DNA of 25,666 bases from a virus. The position numbers and the translations under genes were made by a program. The notes below the pieces were generated by a model that had not been told where the DNA came from, did not search any database, and saw only the letters and a list, made by a program, of their open reading frames with translations. Where the stretch lies: positions 1-25,666 of IMG/VR virus record IMGVR_UViG_3300030118_001255; one strand, given 5' to 3'. The first letter of the stretch is position 1. Each line of letters opens with the position of its first letter. Shown piece by piece: positions 6,850 to 14,456 of the stretch.

Positions 6850-7263
6850 CTAGTAGTGTAAAATGTCTTCAGGGTCCAATATCTTGGCTAAAATCTCATC
6901 ATCATTCAAAATTCTTACTTCTCCGCCATCAATCTTAAATCGTGAACCAGAGTACCTAGCAAACATTACCCAGTCTTTTTCTGCGCACCACGGTCCTGCC
7001 GGAAATTTTGTTTCATCTTTGTAAGCTAAAGGTCCTGCTTTCAACACATAACCTACCTGAGTGGAGACTTGACCTTCTTCAATCAGCTTGTCTGGTAGTA
7101 ATATACCACCCTCTGTCTTCCCTTTACCCCTGTACGGCAGGATAAGAAGTCTCCAGCCTGTAGGAGAGGGCATACGCTCTAACAGTGTACTGCTGATTAA
7201 AGAGGGGTCTAGGACGCGATCTTTGGGTTCTACATAGGTTTCTTCTAAACCGTTCTCACTCAT
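6850..7263 (-). CDS. GroES-like co-chaperonin (phage-encoded)
   Basis: From residue 30 on the chain follows the Cpn10 layout. PTGWRLLILPYRGKGKTEGG then ILLPDKLIEEGQVSTQVGYV corresponds to the first strand, the mobile GroEL-binding loop (KTEGGILLP) and the next strand. KDWVMFARYSGSRFKIDGGE then VRILNDDEILAKI matches the GroES C-terminal barrel and the DxIL ending. Phage GroES analogues such as T4 gp31 replace the host co-chaperonin for capsid folding, and this gene sits directly before scaffold and capsid. Two ATGs are adjacent; the second (7263) is 6 nt from GAGG and is chosen. The N-terminal extension of about 28 aa is unusual. Confidence 0.85.
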   Translation of the reverse strand: MSENGLEETYVEPKDRVLDPSLISSTLLERMPSPTGWRLLILPYRGKGKTEGGILLPDKLIEEGQVSTQVGYVLKAGPLAYKDETKFPAGPWCAEKDWVMFARYSGSRFKIDGGEVRILNDDEILAKILDPEDILHY

Positions 7264-7459
7264 CATCTACCTCTTGTCTGTTCAATAAATCTTTTATCTC
7301 GTTCTCAACGTATTCCAACGCTTCCATTTCACCCATCATCTGTTTGTAATGCTCCATACTCTTTATCGAGTTATGTCTCAAAACATTTTCAACGATGTTT
7401 CTTCTTTCATTTATAACGCGAAATACAGCTTCTGCAAGATAAATCTCACTTTTTGCCAT
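7256..7459 (-). CDS. Small helical acidic protein (67 aa)
   Basis: It is a mainly alpha-helical protein (MAKSEIYLAEAVFRVINERR, then MEHYKQMMGEMEALEYVENE) with no Cys and no membrane segment. A GAGG Shine-Dalgarno sequence precedes the ATG. The 3' end overlaps the GroES-like gene by 8 nt, so it is coupled to it. I recall similar short proteins next to phage GroES genes but know no function. Confidence 0.7.
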   Translation of the reverse strand: MAKSEIYLAEAVFRVINERRNIVENVLRHNSIKSMEHYKQMMGEMEALEYVENEIKDLLNRQEVDDE

Positions 7460-7476
7460 AAAAACCTCATATTTTC

Positions 7477-7656
7477 TTATTCTGTCTTATAATGTCTTAT
7501 ATCTTGTGGTCTACTTTCGCATATTGGACATTTATATTCAAGGAATTTCATCACACCTGCAAAAGGAATAGGTTCTTCCTCTTCTATTGGGACAAAAGCT
7601 ACTTTGTGAATGTAACAGATTTCATCATCGAGTGTCACGCCTAACCCCTTCAACAT
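7477..7656 (-). CDS. Small putative zinc-binding protein (59 aa)
   Basis: The ATG is at 7654-7656 and the TAA at 7477-7479. The sequence starts MLKGLGVTLDDEICYIHKVA and has an acidic middle (IEEEEPIPF), then KYKCPICESR-like text (LEYKCPICESRPQDIRHYK). C14/H17 (CYIH) and C44/C47 (CPIC) could form one zinc site. The Shine-Dalgarno sequence is weak and the start is the only ATG after an upstream stop. The open frame, the C-x2-H plus C-x2-C spacing and the tight fit between neighbours support it. Confidence 0.6.
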   Translation of the reverse strand: MLKGLGVTLDDEICYIHKVAFVPIEEEEPIPFAGVMKFLEYKCPICESRPQDIRHYKTE

Positions 7657-7719
7657 GTTTTTTGTAAAAATAATTACCTATTTTGTTGAAAAACCTAAAC
7701 AATTCTAAATTTAATCTTG

Positions 7720-7860
7720 TCATACTTTTCTCACAGTTTGCTTTGCTCTTCTAAAGTTTTTCTTCGTAGGAGCTCCTTTTGACCCAGCTTTGCGCATCCT
7801 CTCGCCACTACCAGCTGCAATTCTTTTTCTTTTTGCGTGTATGTTTTTATATAAACTCAT
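7720..7860 (-). CDS. Small basic phage protein MSLYKNIHAKRKRIAAGSGE type (46 aa)
   Basis: The ATG at 7858-7860 overlaps the holin stop (ATGA) and the TGA is at 7720-7722. The N-terminus SLYKNIHAKRKRIAAGSGER and the following MRKAGSKGAPTKKNF are a recurrent short phage protein signature. About one third of residues are Lys or Arg. It resembles the basic proteins at 1.0-2.9 kb but sits in the lysis cassette. The function is unknown. Confidence 0.7.
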   Translation of the reverse strand: MSLYKNIHAKRKRIAAGSGERMRKAGSKGAPTKKNFRRAKQTVRKV

Positions 7861-8252
7861 TTGGTTAGTCCTTTCTGCTTTTCATATGTCCTGAGTCCTC
7901 CGATGCCAAGCATGCCGCCGAGAACCGTGAGAAGTGTACCCATATCAAATTCAGGCAGATCTGGTAGTTCTGCACCGGCAAAACTTGCACCAAATATAAT
8001 TAGATCTTTTACGATAAAGTGATAGGCAAAAGCAATCGCGCAGACCCACCCAACTGCTGGGCGCCAGCCGCCCTTGAATATAGAGCCACTTGCCGCTTCT
8101 GCTTTGTTTATCTCCAACTGAGCAAGCAGAGCCTCCTGCGCATGTTTTTCAGACATGGTGGCTATCTCGTGTGCGAGCTTCGCCTTTTGATCTGCATCAG
8201 GTATAAATTTATCTAGCAGTCCTGTTACTGGACCTATTAACGCTTGTAACAT
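7857..8252 (-). CDS. Holin of the 3TM (GTA_holin_3TM-like) superfamily
   Basis: Residues 1-20 are amphipathic or hydrophobic (MLQALIGPVTGLLDKFIPDA). Residues 21-57 form a charged helix. The signature SGSIFKGGWRPAVGWVCAIA is followed by two hydrophobic segments (FAYHFIVKDLIIFG, and LLTVLGGMLGIGGLRTYEK). The KGGWRPAVGW motif is typical of the alphaproteobacterial gene-transfer-agent holin family. It would form lesions in the inner membrane at the end of infection to release or activate the lysin, which is not in this window. It is coupled on both sides by TAATG and ATGA overlaps. A GGAGG Shine-Dalgarno sequence is present. Confidence 0.85.
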   Translation of the reverse strand: MLQALIGPVTGLLDKFIPDADQKAKLAHEIATMSEKHAQEALLAQLEINKAEAASGSIFKGGWRPAVGWVCAIAFAYHFIVKDLIIFGASFAGAELPDLPEFDMGTLLTVLGGMLGIGGLRTYEKQKGLTK

Positions 8253-8569
8253 TACTTACCTCCTCTGTTCATAAAAGCCGAAGCTCCCATGTAAGCAGCA
8301 ACAATCCCGCCGCCAGTGATATAAAAAAGATTGCTAATATCGGAAAGTGCCTTAACTCTTTCGAGATCAACAAAGAACATCGCACCAGTAAATAAAGCCA
8401 TAGCAACCAAACTAGCAGTAGCCATACGTCTCTGTGCCCTTTGTTTTCGTAAATCATGCTCTAGTTTTTTTATCTCTGCCACATGACTTAGTTCTTCGTC
8501 AGAGACAATACCATCGCCATCTTCGTCGTATTCCGCATATATAGATTGTTTTTGTAGTTTTTTCTGCAT
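8252..8569 (-). CDS. EF-hand plus two transmembrane segments, lysis-cassette protein (105 aa)
   Basis: Residues 15-27 (DEDGDGIVSDEEL) match an EF-hand calcium loop with Asp or Glu at positions 1, 3, 5 and 12. A charged coiled helix follows (HVAEIKKLEHDLRKQRAQRR). There are two membrane segments, about 50-67 (ATASLVAMALFTGAMFFV) and 81-99. Its adjacency to the holin suggests a lysis-related or membrane-anchoring role. Marine phages carry similar proteins but their function is not known to me. Calcium binding is predicted from the loop only. It is coupled to the upstream gene by TGATG. Confidence 0.8.
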   Translation of the reverse strand: MQKKLQKQSIYAEYDEDGDGIVSDEELSHVAEIKKLEHDLRKQRAQRRMATASLVAMALFTGAMFFVDLERVKALSDISNLFYITGGGIVAAYMGASAFMNRGGK

Positions 8570-8769
8570 CAGTATACTTTTACCTTATCAGGATTGACAC
8601 TTGGAACTAATTTACAAATACACTCGTATGTAACACTTTGACCCACCTCATTCTTGTACTCCTGCTTACTTAAAAATTTTGTGTAGTAAGTACAATCATT
8701 AACAGACTTAAAATACACTCCACCTTGAGCTACTCCGTTCATGTAACAAGCAAGCATAAAGGCTGTCAC
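8569..8769 (-). CDS. Small Cys-containing lysis-cassette protein (66 aa)
   Basis: The start is a GTG at 8767-8769 overlapping the upstream TAG (TAGTGA), so it depends on coupling; the ATG at 8757 lacks a Shine-Dalgarno sequence. The sequence MTAFMLACYMNGVAQGGVYF is a short hydrophobic lead with one Cys, then KSVNDCTYYTKFLS and YECICKLVPSVNPDKVKVY, for four Cys in all. A recurrent marine phage protein looks very similar. Disulfides and export are possible but unproven. Confidence 0.7.
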   Translation of the reverse strand: MTAFMLACYMNGVAQGGVYFKSVNDCTYYTKFLSKQEYKNEVGQSVTYECICKLVPSVNPDKVKVY

Positions 8770-8969
8770 TACACCAAATCTTTGTAGTAGTTAGGATCGC
8801 CGCGGACTAGCTCTACTGCGCCACCACCAGCCATCTTGATAGGCTTGACCTTATCACCATGACCCTGCTGTATTAAGAACTGCTCAAAACTCATGGTATC
8901 AGAAGCCGGACCCTCAAAAAACTCTTCTCTTAACTCTTTCTCAGTCCTTTTGTCACCTTTTTTAGCCAT
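8769..8969 (-). CDS. Small hypothetical protein after portal (66 aa)
   Basis: The ATG at 8967-8969 overlaps the portal TGA by one base, with GGAGG 6 nt upstream. The N-terminal half is charged and helical (KRTEKELREEFFEGPAS), with SFEQFLIQQGHG in the middle. The C-terminal part is IKMAGGGAVELVRGDPNYYK. The GGGAV segment resembles short Gly-Gly-Ala-Val stretches in the basic proteins and in the large DUF6884/ART-like protein. The function is unknown; a virion-associated role is possible. Confidence 0.7.
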   Translation of the reverse strand: MAKKGDKRTEKELREEFFEGPASDTMSFEQFLIQQGHGDKVKPIKMAGGGAVELVRGDPNYYKDLV

Positions 8970-11374
8970 CACTGACCTCCTTTTTGTTGTTTCATTACTT
9001 CACGCCTTTCAGCTGCATTGATCCTTGCAGCAGTCTGCTTCTCCTGACTTGCAAGCCTCTTATCAAACTGAGCATCTCTTTGTTGTACCTTCTGTTGCTC
9101 CAGACCCAGTTTAGCCCTGTCAATCTCTGCATCGTTCTGTTCGCCCTGTGCTCTAACCTGTAGCTCCTTCTCTTTGAGCTGTACCAACGGATCTGGTCCG
9201 GGAGCCGTGAGCTGTCCACTTAGTTGCTTGAGCTGAGTCATACCTTCAGCTATCAATTGTGCAATCCTTGCTTCTAACTCTAAACTCTGCATTTCCTGCA
9301 TAGGCTGACCACCCGTAGCCGCCATCATTTCCTGCATAGCACGCTCCTTGGCGCCAATCCTTACATGCTCCATTATATGTTTCTGTAGTGCTACAGCTAT
9401 CTGCGGTGTGCCTGCGACCAGAGGTGTTGATCCAAAAACCATGTGGGACATTATGTGAGCCTCGTGATCCTGTCCCTCAAAAGCTACCAAGCTTATCTGA
9501 TCCAGCGCATCTATGTTCTCCTGAGCTGGATCTTTAGGGGTGGGCTCCGGCTCAGGAGTTCTTTTCAATATTCTGTCAATATCTCTTACACCTAAAGCCT
9601 CGTACATATCTCTAAATACTTCATACATGTTGTGCATGTCAGGTGCCGCTGTTGCAAGCTGCATCTTAGTTTGAGCCAAAGATATTCTCTGCGCCTGACT
9701 AAATATGTTAGGATTGGACACAGGAACCACATCAACCATCTCGTCGAAGTCCTGTCTCTTGATCGTACCATCTACACCCGTAATACTATATGGATATTCG
9801 TCAGGTAAAAAGTCAGCCATCACCTTTGACAACAACTTAAACTCTAACTTCATCGCATAATGCAGTCTTTTATGTACAGCTGACATGACTCGTGAGCCCT
9901 GTTCCAACATAGCAATAGTTGTACCTACCGCTGCCTGCTGATTACCATCGCCTACTTTCATATCAGTAATAGTCGCGAATCGCCGTCCTGCATCAACTAC
10001 AAAGCCCAACAACGCCATCAAAGTCTGGTCTGGACCCTTGAACGGCAGCGACATTAAACTTGCTCTTATGTCCCCGCCCGGTGCATCAACGTCTCTGAAC
10101 TCACCCGGCTGTAGCGGCTCGTCATCATCCCTGATCCGTAGGCCGCGGGCCTTGAAGCCAGCCGGTAGATTAGATAGCGTACCCGCATCAATCAGTTGCC
10201 TTAGTGCGGCAGTCGCGGTCCTTGATAAACCACCAATAGTATGTATTAATCCTAATCCGTAGAAACCAAAACCCGGTAAAAACTTATAATGTACAAAATA
10301 CTGTATCTTTTTCTTGTCTTCGTCATCTTCGTCATAGTTCCTGCGAATTGACAGTATCTGCCCGTTGTCCTGTGATATTGTCACAATATACGGCACCTTG
10401 ATGCCTGTCGGCTCACCGTCGTCGCCCATCTCTTCGTAACCCTCTAGGTCAAGATCGACATGACACTCAAGTAAAGTACAGTCATAATCTACGTTTGATG
10501 GATACATACCATCAATACGCTCCAGCTCCTCTTGCACCGCGTTACTGTCTCCTTGCGCCGGTATTACAGGTATATCTCTGTAAAAACCCGATAATTGTCT
10601 TTTACGCAGGTCATTCAGGCTCATCTTCACAACATGAGTTATATTAGGGCATGTTTCTAAATCAGATGTGCTATATGGTACAATCAAGTTCTCAGCTGGT
10701 ACAAACTTACTTACAGCTCGTCCTAAGTTCTCATCATAGTAAACTTTTTTGAATGTTGACCCTGCAAGCGGCAAATAGAACAACATCTGGTCAAACTCTG
10801 GTGTGTATTCCTCCATAACAGAAGAAATGTAGTAGTTCATAAATTCTTTTACACGCTGTGCCTGATCTTCTTTCTCAGGCGTACTGGATCCTAAGACCTG
10901 TGTCCTGACTGGACCACCCGGTGGCAGCAACTCGTTGAAGGCTTGTGCCTGAAACTGCGTGGCTGATTCAGCGAGTAAAGGGTGCGTAACACCGCTTGCT
11001 CCTCTGAAAGGCTGTGCTCGCTCTTCGTAATTAAATCCCAACAACTCCAAACCGTTAGCGAAAGCATCTTCCCACTCCTGTCTGCTTGACTTGTTTTCTT
11101 CAAACTCGCCTGTTAATTCGCCAGAAATCCTGCCAAGTTCTGTGTCTGATAGCTGCTCCGCTAAGTTTTCACCAAATTCACCCTCTGGTCCACCTACGTT
11201 TGGATCAAAGTCTACAACCACGCCGCCGTCATCTTCTAGCGTGACCTCTACTTCAGGTGAAGATAAGTCTTCAAGACTGTCTGTAATCTCTACATCAACC
11301 TCATCTTTCATGTCCTGAATGTTTATCTGCGATGGTATCTTGTCCATCAAACTTGCTATTGGTTCTCTTGCCAT
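8969..11374 (-). CDS. Portal protein
   Basis: At 801 aa it is in the long range of podovirus/uvMED-type portals. The first 75 residues are acidic. The conserved portal body starts near GELTGEFEENKSSRQEWEDA and has RGASGVTHPLLAESATQFQA, YYDENLGRAVSKFVPAENLI, VHYKFLPGFGFYGLGLIHTI and ATAALRQLIDAGTLSNLPAG. These are patterns I know from marine phage portals. The last 110 residues are a Gln/Glu/Lys-rich coiled region, probably facing the capsid interior (barrel). It forms the dodecameric DNA gate that TerL docks to. A strong AAGGAG Shine-Dalgarno sequence is present. Confidence 0.9.
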   Translation of the reverse strand: MAREPIASLMDKIPSQINIQDMKDEVDVEITDSLEDLSSPEVEVTLEDDGGVVVDFDPNVGGPEGEFGENLAEQLSDTELGRISGELTGEFEENKSSRQEWEDAFANGLELLGFNYEERAQPFRGASGVTHPLLAESATQFQAQAFNELLPPGGPVRTQVLGSSTPEKEDQAQRVKEFMNYYISSVMEEYTPEFDQMLFYLPLAGSTFKKVYYDENLGRAVSKFVPAENLIVPYSTSDLETCPNITHVVKMSLNDLRKRQLSGFYRDIPVIPAQGDSNAVQEELERIDGMYPSNVDYDCTLLECHVDLDLEGYEEMGDDGEPTGIKVPYIVTISQDNGQILSIRRNYDEDDEDKKKIQYFVHYKFLPGFGFYGLGLIHTIGGLSRTATAALRQLIDAGTLSNLPAGFKARGLRIRDDDEPLQPGEFRDVDAPGGDIRASLMSLPFKGPDQTLMALLGFVVDAGRRFATITDMKVGDGNQQAAVGTTIAMLEQGSRVMSAVHKRLHYAMKLEFKLLSKVMADFLPDEYPYSITGVDGTIKRQDFDEMVDVVPVSNPNIFSQAQRISLAQTKMQLATAAPDMHNMYEVFRDMYEALGVRDIDRILKRTPEPEPTPKDPAQENIDALDQISLVAFEGQDHEAHIMSHMVFGSTPLVAGTPQIAVALQKHIMEHVRIGAKERAMQEMMAATGGQPMQEMQSLELEARIAQLIAEGMTQLKQLSGQLTAPGPDPLVQLKEKELQVRAQGEQNDAEIDRAKLGLEQQKVQQRDAQFDKRLASQEKQTAARINAAERREVMKQQKGGQ

Positions 11375-11393
11375 TTAGATCTCCTTTCAGGAA

Positions 11394-12980
11394 CTATACC
11401 ACGAATTTGATAAAAGGTTCAATACCTTGTGGTTTTCTGGTCATATTGACTGCTTTGTCTTTCATGCTAACGACGCCGCCTTCTTCTTTCATTATGTCTG
11501 GATCGTTCGCAGCTGCGGCATCCTTCTTGGCAAAAGGGCTTTGCAAAACTTTAGTGCTGCCTTTTGGTCTGTCTAACAACATCACATATGATAGTTCTTT
11601 TACATCTTCAAAATCATTTACATAAGGTATGTGTGTAAAACCTTTTTCAGCTAACTCTCTTGAAAGTTTTCTCATGGCTTGTCTTATATCATCATCTGAA
11701 ACATTTGGGTTTTCAAAATACAAATCGTCTTTAGTAAACTTATTATTACTTAATCGTCCCAGCTGATTAGCTTTGTATAGTGTTAATTCTGTCTCCGTAA
11801 ATGCTTTCTTTGTTGCAGGATTTAAAAAAGGTTTGCTTAAATCTGCTTTTAACGGTACAGAGCCACCAAGAAAATCTGGATTGTCTGGTTTGATGCCGCT
11901 TTCTTGTATATCTTGTAATATTTCATCTGTGGTTTTACCCTCATATCTTTTATTAAGATCGGGCATAATGCCATAGTTTTTTGTAAAAAAACGATCAGCG
12001 GCCGCTTTTGGTGTAGACCCAACATGTGGTCCTAAATCCGAGAAAGGTAGTTTATCTAAATCAAACTTAGAAAACCCCGGCTCCATAGAAAAGTGATACA
12101 CAGGCGTATCTATTTTGCTAAAAGCCAGAGCTGACTTAACAGATTTTCTTTGATCTCCAATGCCTCTTCCGCCCGGTATCTCTGTTACATTTGCATCACC
12201 TGACGCAGCTAGTATTACATCCTTATAGTTCTTGCCGCCCTGAACCACAACCTTATCGTAGCCCTCTAAGGTATTCTTTATCCTGTCCATTTGGCCTGCG
12301 TCCTGTTTAAATTCATTTGCTCTGTTGGTATCCATCAACTGATCGTAATCTTTTATTTTAGTATCGGCTCTTATCAAACCATGCTTTGCTGACAAAATAG
12401 CTACGTCTACATTATCCGGCACACCCTGTTTTTTTAAACTTTGGAATATGGGCCCCAAGTAACGGTCAACTGCTTCCATGTCTCCAACGTCAGGACATTT
12501 TGTTGAGCTACAAGATAAAACAAGAAGCTGCCTTCCCTTTTTAGACTGTGGAGCAAATAAGCTGCCTGAACCTAGGTCTATGTCGTCAGTTGCCTTGGTT
12601 CCGCCTTTGGGAGGCTCAAAATCTGTCATAGCCATAATAGAACTGTCGGGACCTTCCATCGCAAGCTTTGGTCCCATGTACGGAATAAAACCCTCAAGAC
12701 CTTTTTTTGCTATTCTTGCAATAGGTCCTATGCCGGGCGCAACACTTGCTGTCCCTAAAGTTACTAAGCCCATGCCTTTAAGAGCCTGAAGTACATCATC
12801 ACTCTGCATCATCTGACCACCCAGCGATAAGATGCCGGGCAGCTCGTATGCAGCTATCGCTTCTCCTGTGCCGGGCAGGAATGATGCAGCGTCATACACA
12901 TCCTGTGCAGACATGCCTTTTTTACCTTCAGCTTCTAGTCTTGATAATACGTTTCTGTAATTTTGCTGAAGATCAGCCAT
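11394..12980 (-). CDS. Two-domain protein: DUF6884/YaaA-like segment plus ADP-ribosyltransferase-like segment (528 aa)
   Basis: Residues 1-110 are Gly/Ala-rich with weakly hydrophobic helices (GILSLGGQMM, GLVTLGTASVAPGIGPIA). Residues about 150-265 carry LLVLSCSSTKCP, RYLGPIFQSL, DVAILSAKHGLI and DYDQLM, the Cys-Ser-x-x-Lys / Ser-Ala-Lys-His-Gly / Tyr-Asp order of DUF6884 or YaaA-like proteins. Residues about 292-475 begin PVYHFSMEPGFSKFD and LGPHVGSTPKAAADRF and end IPYVNDFEDVKELSYVMLLD, the layout of phage ART-PolyVal-like domains (candidate H296, H319, E458/E462). The tail EEGGVVSMKDKAVNM resembles ends of internal virion proteins. It lies between TerL and portal, so it may be packaged and injected. 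This is inference. Confidence 0.65.
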   Translation of the reverse strand: MADLQQNYRNVLSRLEAEGKKGMSAQDVYDAASFLPGTGEAIAAYELPGILSLGGQMMQSDDVLQALKGMGLVTLGTASVAPGIGPIARIAKKGLEGFIPYMGPKLAMEGPDSSIMAMTDFEPPKGGTKATDDIDLGSGSLFAPQSKKGRQLLVLSCSSTKCPDVGDMEAVDRYLGPIFQSLKKQGVPDNVDVAILSAKHGLIRADTKIKDYDQLMDTNRANEFKQDAGQMDRIKNTLEGYDKVVVQGGKNYKDVILAASGDANVTEIPGGRGIGDQRKSVKSALAFSKIDTPVYHFSMEPGFSKFDLDKLPFSDLGPHVGSTPKAAADRFFTKNYGIMPDLNKRYEGKTTDEILQDIQESGIKPDNPDFLGGSVPLKADLSKPFLNPATKKAFTETELTLYKANQLGRLSNNKFTKDDLYFENPNVSDDDIRQAMRKLSRELAEKGFTHIPYVNDFEDVKELSYVMLLDRPKGSTKVLQSPFAKKDAAAANDPDIMKEEGGVVSMKDKAVNMTRKPQGIEPFIKFVV

Positions 12981-12987
12981 TTACGCC

Positions 12988-14442
12988 TCAATAATAAGCC
13001 CTTACCTGTGCCGACCCATCGCTCTCGTCCCAATCATCACTCGGTAGCTGTACAAAATTACCCTGACGATACCGCATGAGAGCCTGTGTCATGCTATCAA
13101 CAAGGTCATCATACTCTCCATTTGGAAAAGCTGCAACCTCTTCTATCATCTCATCAGCAAAAGCCTCATCGGGGGCCCAGACCATGCCTGCTTCAAACAA
13201 CGGAGACACTGAATGTACTCGTGATACCTTATCGTTGCCTTTACTCGGTGTAAAGTTAACCACAGGTATGCCCATGTTCCGTAATTCGTGGGTCAAAGGC
13301 ATACCAGAAGCCTTCGCTTCTATGATAACTGTCTCTGGGTCCCAATAATTATACTGATCTAACGCTAATTCTTTCAGCTCTGGGAAGTCCCAGCGTCCTT
13401 TTTTGCTATCGAGCAGTATCAAAGCCGGTGGTCCGCCCTCTTCTTCTGGATAGAACACGCCCCATGTCGTTATCGCACTATAGTCAGCCGTTTCTCGTTT
13501 CGAGAAAGCCGTATCGTAGCTTTGAATGACATATTGCAGGTTAGGAACTGCTGTTTTTTCCCATTTTTGCCACCATTCACGCTTAATTATCGCATTTTCT
13601 TCACCCGTGGGCCGTTGTTGGTACTGCGCGTTCCATTTACTAGGAGGTATTGACGCTTTTACCGCCGTTAAATCGTCCAAACTCCAATATTCTGGCCAAC
13701 ATGGCTGCCCACTGTCAAAAATAGCAGGCAGTTCTACTATCTCCCACTGGTCTGCAAGCTTATCTTTAGCCATAGAACGCATCAGCTGCCCCGTTAAATC
13801 CTTTTCGGACCATCTTGTCTGCACCAAAACTATACTTCCACCCGGCTGGAGCCTCTGTCGGGGGCCCCCAGTGTACCAATCCCACGCATCTTCAAAACCA
13901 TTGTTACTCATCGCAGTTTGTTCCGAGTGCGGATCATCAATAATAACAAGATCACCGCCTCGACCAGCTAAGTTTGACCCAACACCGACCGCATAGTACA
14001 TGCCACCCTTGTTCGTGTCCCATCTTCCAGACGCTTTACTGTCGGCTGCTAACTTTACATCGGGGAAAACTTCACGGAACTCTTCTGTGTCCAAAAGGTT
14101 TTTGACCTTACGACCAAAATTGACTGCCAGTTCTGTTGTGTGTGTTGCCTGAATGATCTTCATGTTTGGATTTTTGCCCATCATCCATGCCGGGAACAAA
14201 AAGGATGCGAACTCTGACTTGGTATGACGGGGTGCCATGTTGATGATTAGACGTTTTAGTTCTCCAGTCGCTACCCGTTCTAACTTCTCTGCTATGATCT
14301 CGTGGTGTCTGCCCTGTATGAAGCTCGGCCAGATGGTTTTTACAAAAGATAAAAATTGATTTTGACAAGTTTCATTCTTCTCTAATTGAGCTAATCTTAG
14401 TTCTAGTTTTAATCGTCTTTCGTCGTGTGATGTAACTTCCAT
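12988..14442 (-). CDS. terL: Terminase large subunit
   Basis: The ATPase domain has an adenine-side motif near NETCQNQFLSFVKTIWPSFI, a Walker A at residues 70-77 (APRHTKSE) and a Walker B with catalytic acid at 165-170 (LVIIDD). The coupling segment VLVQTRWSEKDL is at about 206-215. The RNase H-like nuclease has D310 (QSYDTAFSK), E375 (VIIEAKASG) and D445/D446 (NGEYDDLVDSMTQAL). The length of 484 aa is normal. It translocates and cuts phage DNA at the portal. A 14-bp palindrome touches its start codon and supplies the only Shine-Dalgarno-like AGGGG. The small subunit is 6.5 kb away. Confidence 0.95.
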   Translation of the reverse strand: MEVTSHDERRLKLELRLAQLEKNETCQNQFLSFVKTIWPSFIQGRHHEIIAEKLERVATGELKRLIINMAPRHTKSEFASFLFPAWMMGKNPNMKIIQATHTTELAVNFGRKVKNLLDTEEFREVFPDVKLAADSKASGRWDTNKGGMYYAVGVGSNLAGRGGDLVIIDDPHSEQTAMSNNGFEDAWDWYTGGPRQRLQPGGSIVLVQTRWSEKDLTGQLMRSMAKDKLADQWEIVELPAIFDSGQPCWPEYWSLDDLTAVKASIPPSKWNAQYQQRPTGEENAIIKREWWQKWEKTAVPNLQYVIQSYDTAFSKRETADYSAITTWGVFYPEEEGGPPALILLDSKKGRWDFPELKELALDQYNYWDPETVIIEAKASGMPLTHELRNMGIPVVNFTPSKGNDKVSRVHSVSPLFEAGMVWAPDEAFADEMIEEVAAFPNGEYDDLVDSMTQALMRYRQGNFVQLPSDDWDESDGSAQVRAYY

Positions 14443-14456
14443 TTAGGGGCCCCTAA
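14443..14456. promoter_or_regulatory. Perfect 14-bp palindrome at the terL start
   Basis: TTAGGGGCCCCTAA lies immediately upstream of the terL ATG (14440-14442). It contains the only purine-rich Shine-Dalgarno-like run, so folding or protein binding would hide the ribosome site. It is GC-rich in AT-rich surroundings. It could be a translational control hairpin, an operator or part of a packaging site. Confidence 0.5.

Noticed and set aside
13526-13996. Long plus-strand open frame (156 codons) opposite terL
   Set aside because: It is antisense to the conserved ATPase and nuclease motifs of TerL, has no ribosome site and a composition typical of a shadow frame.
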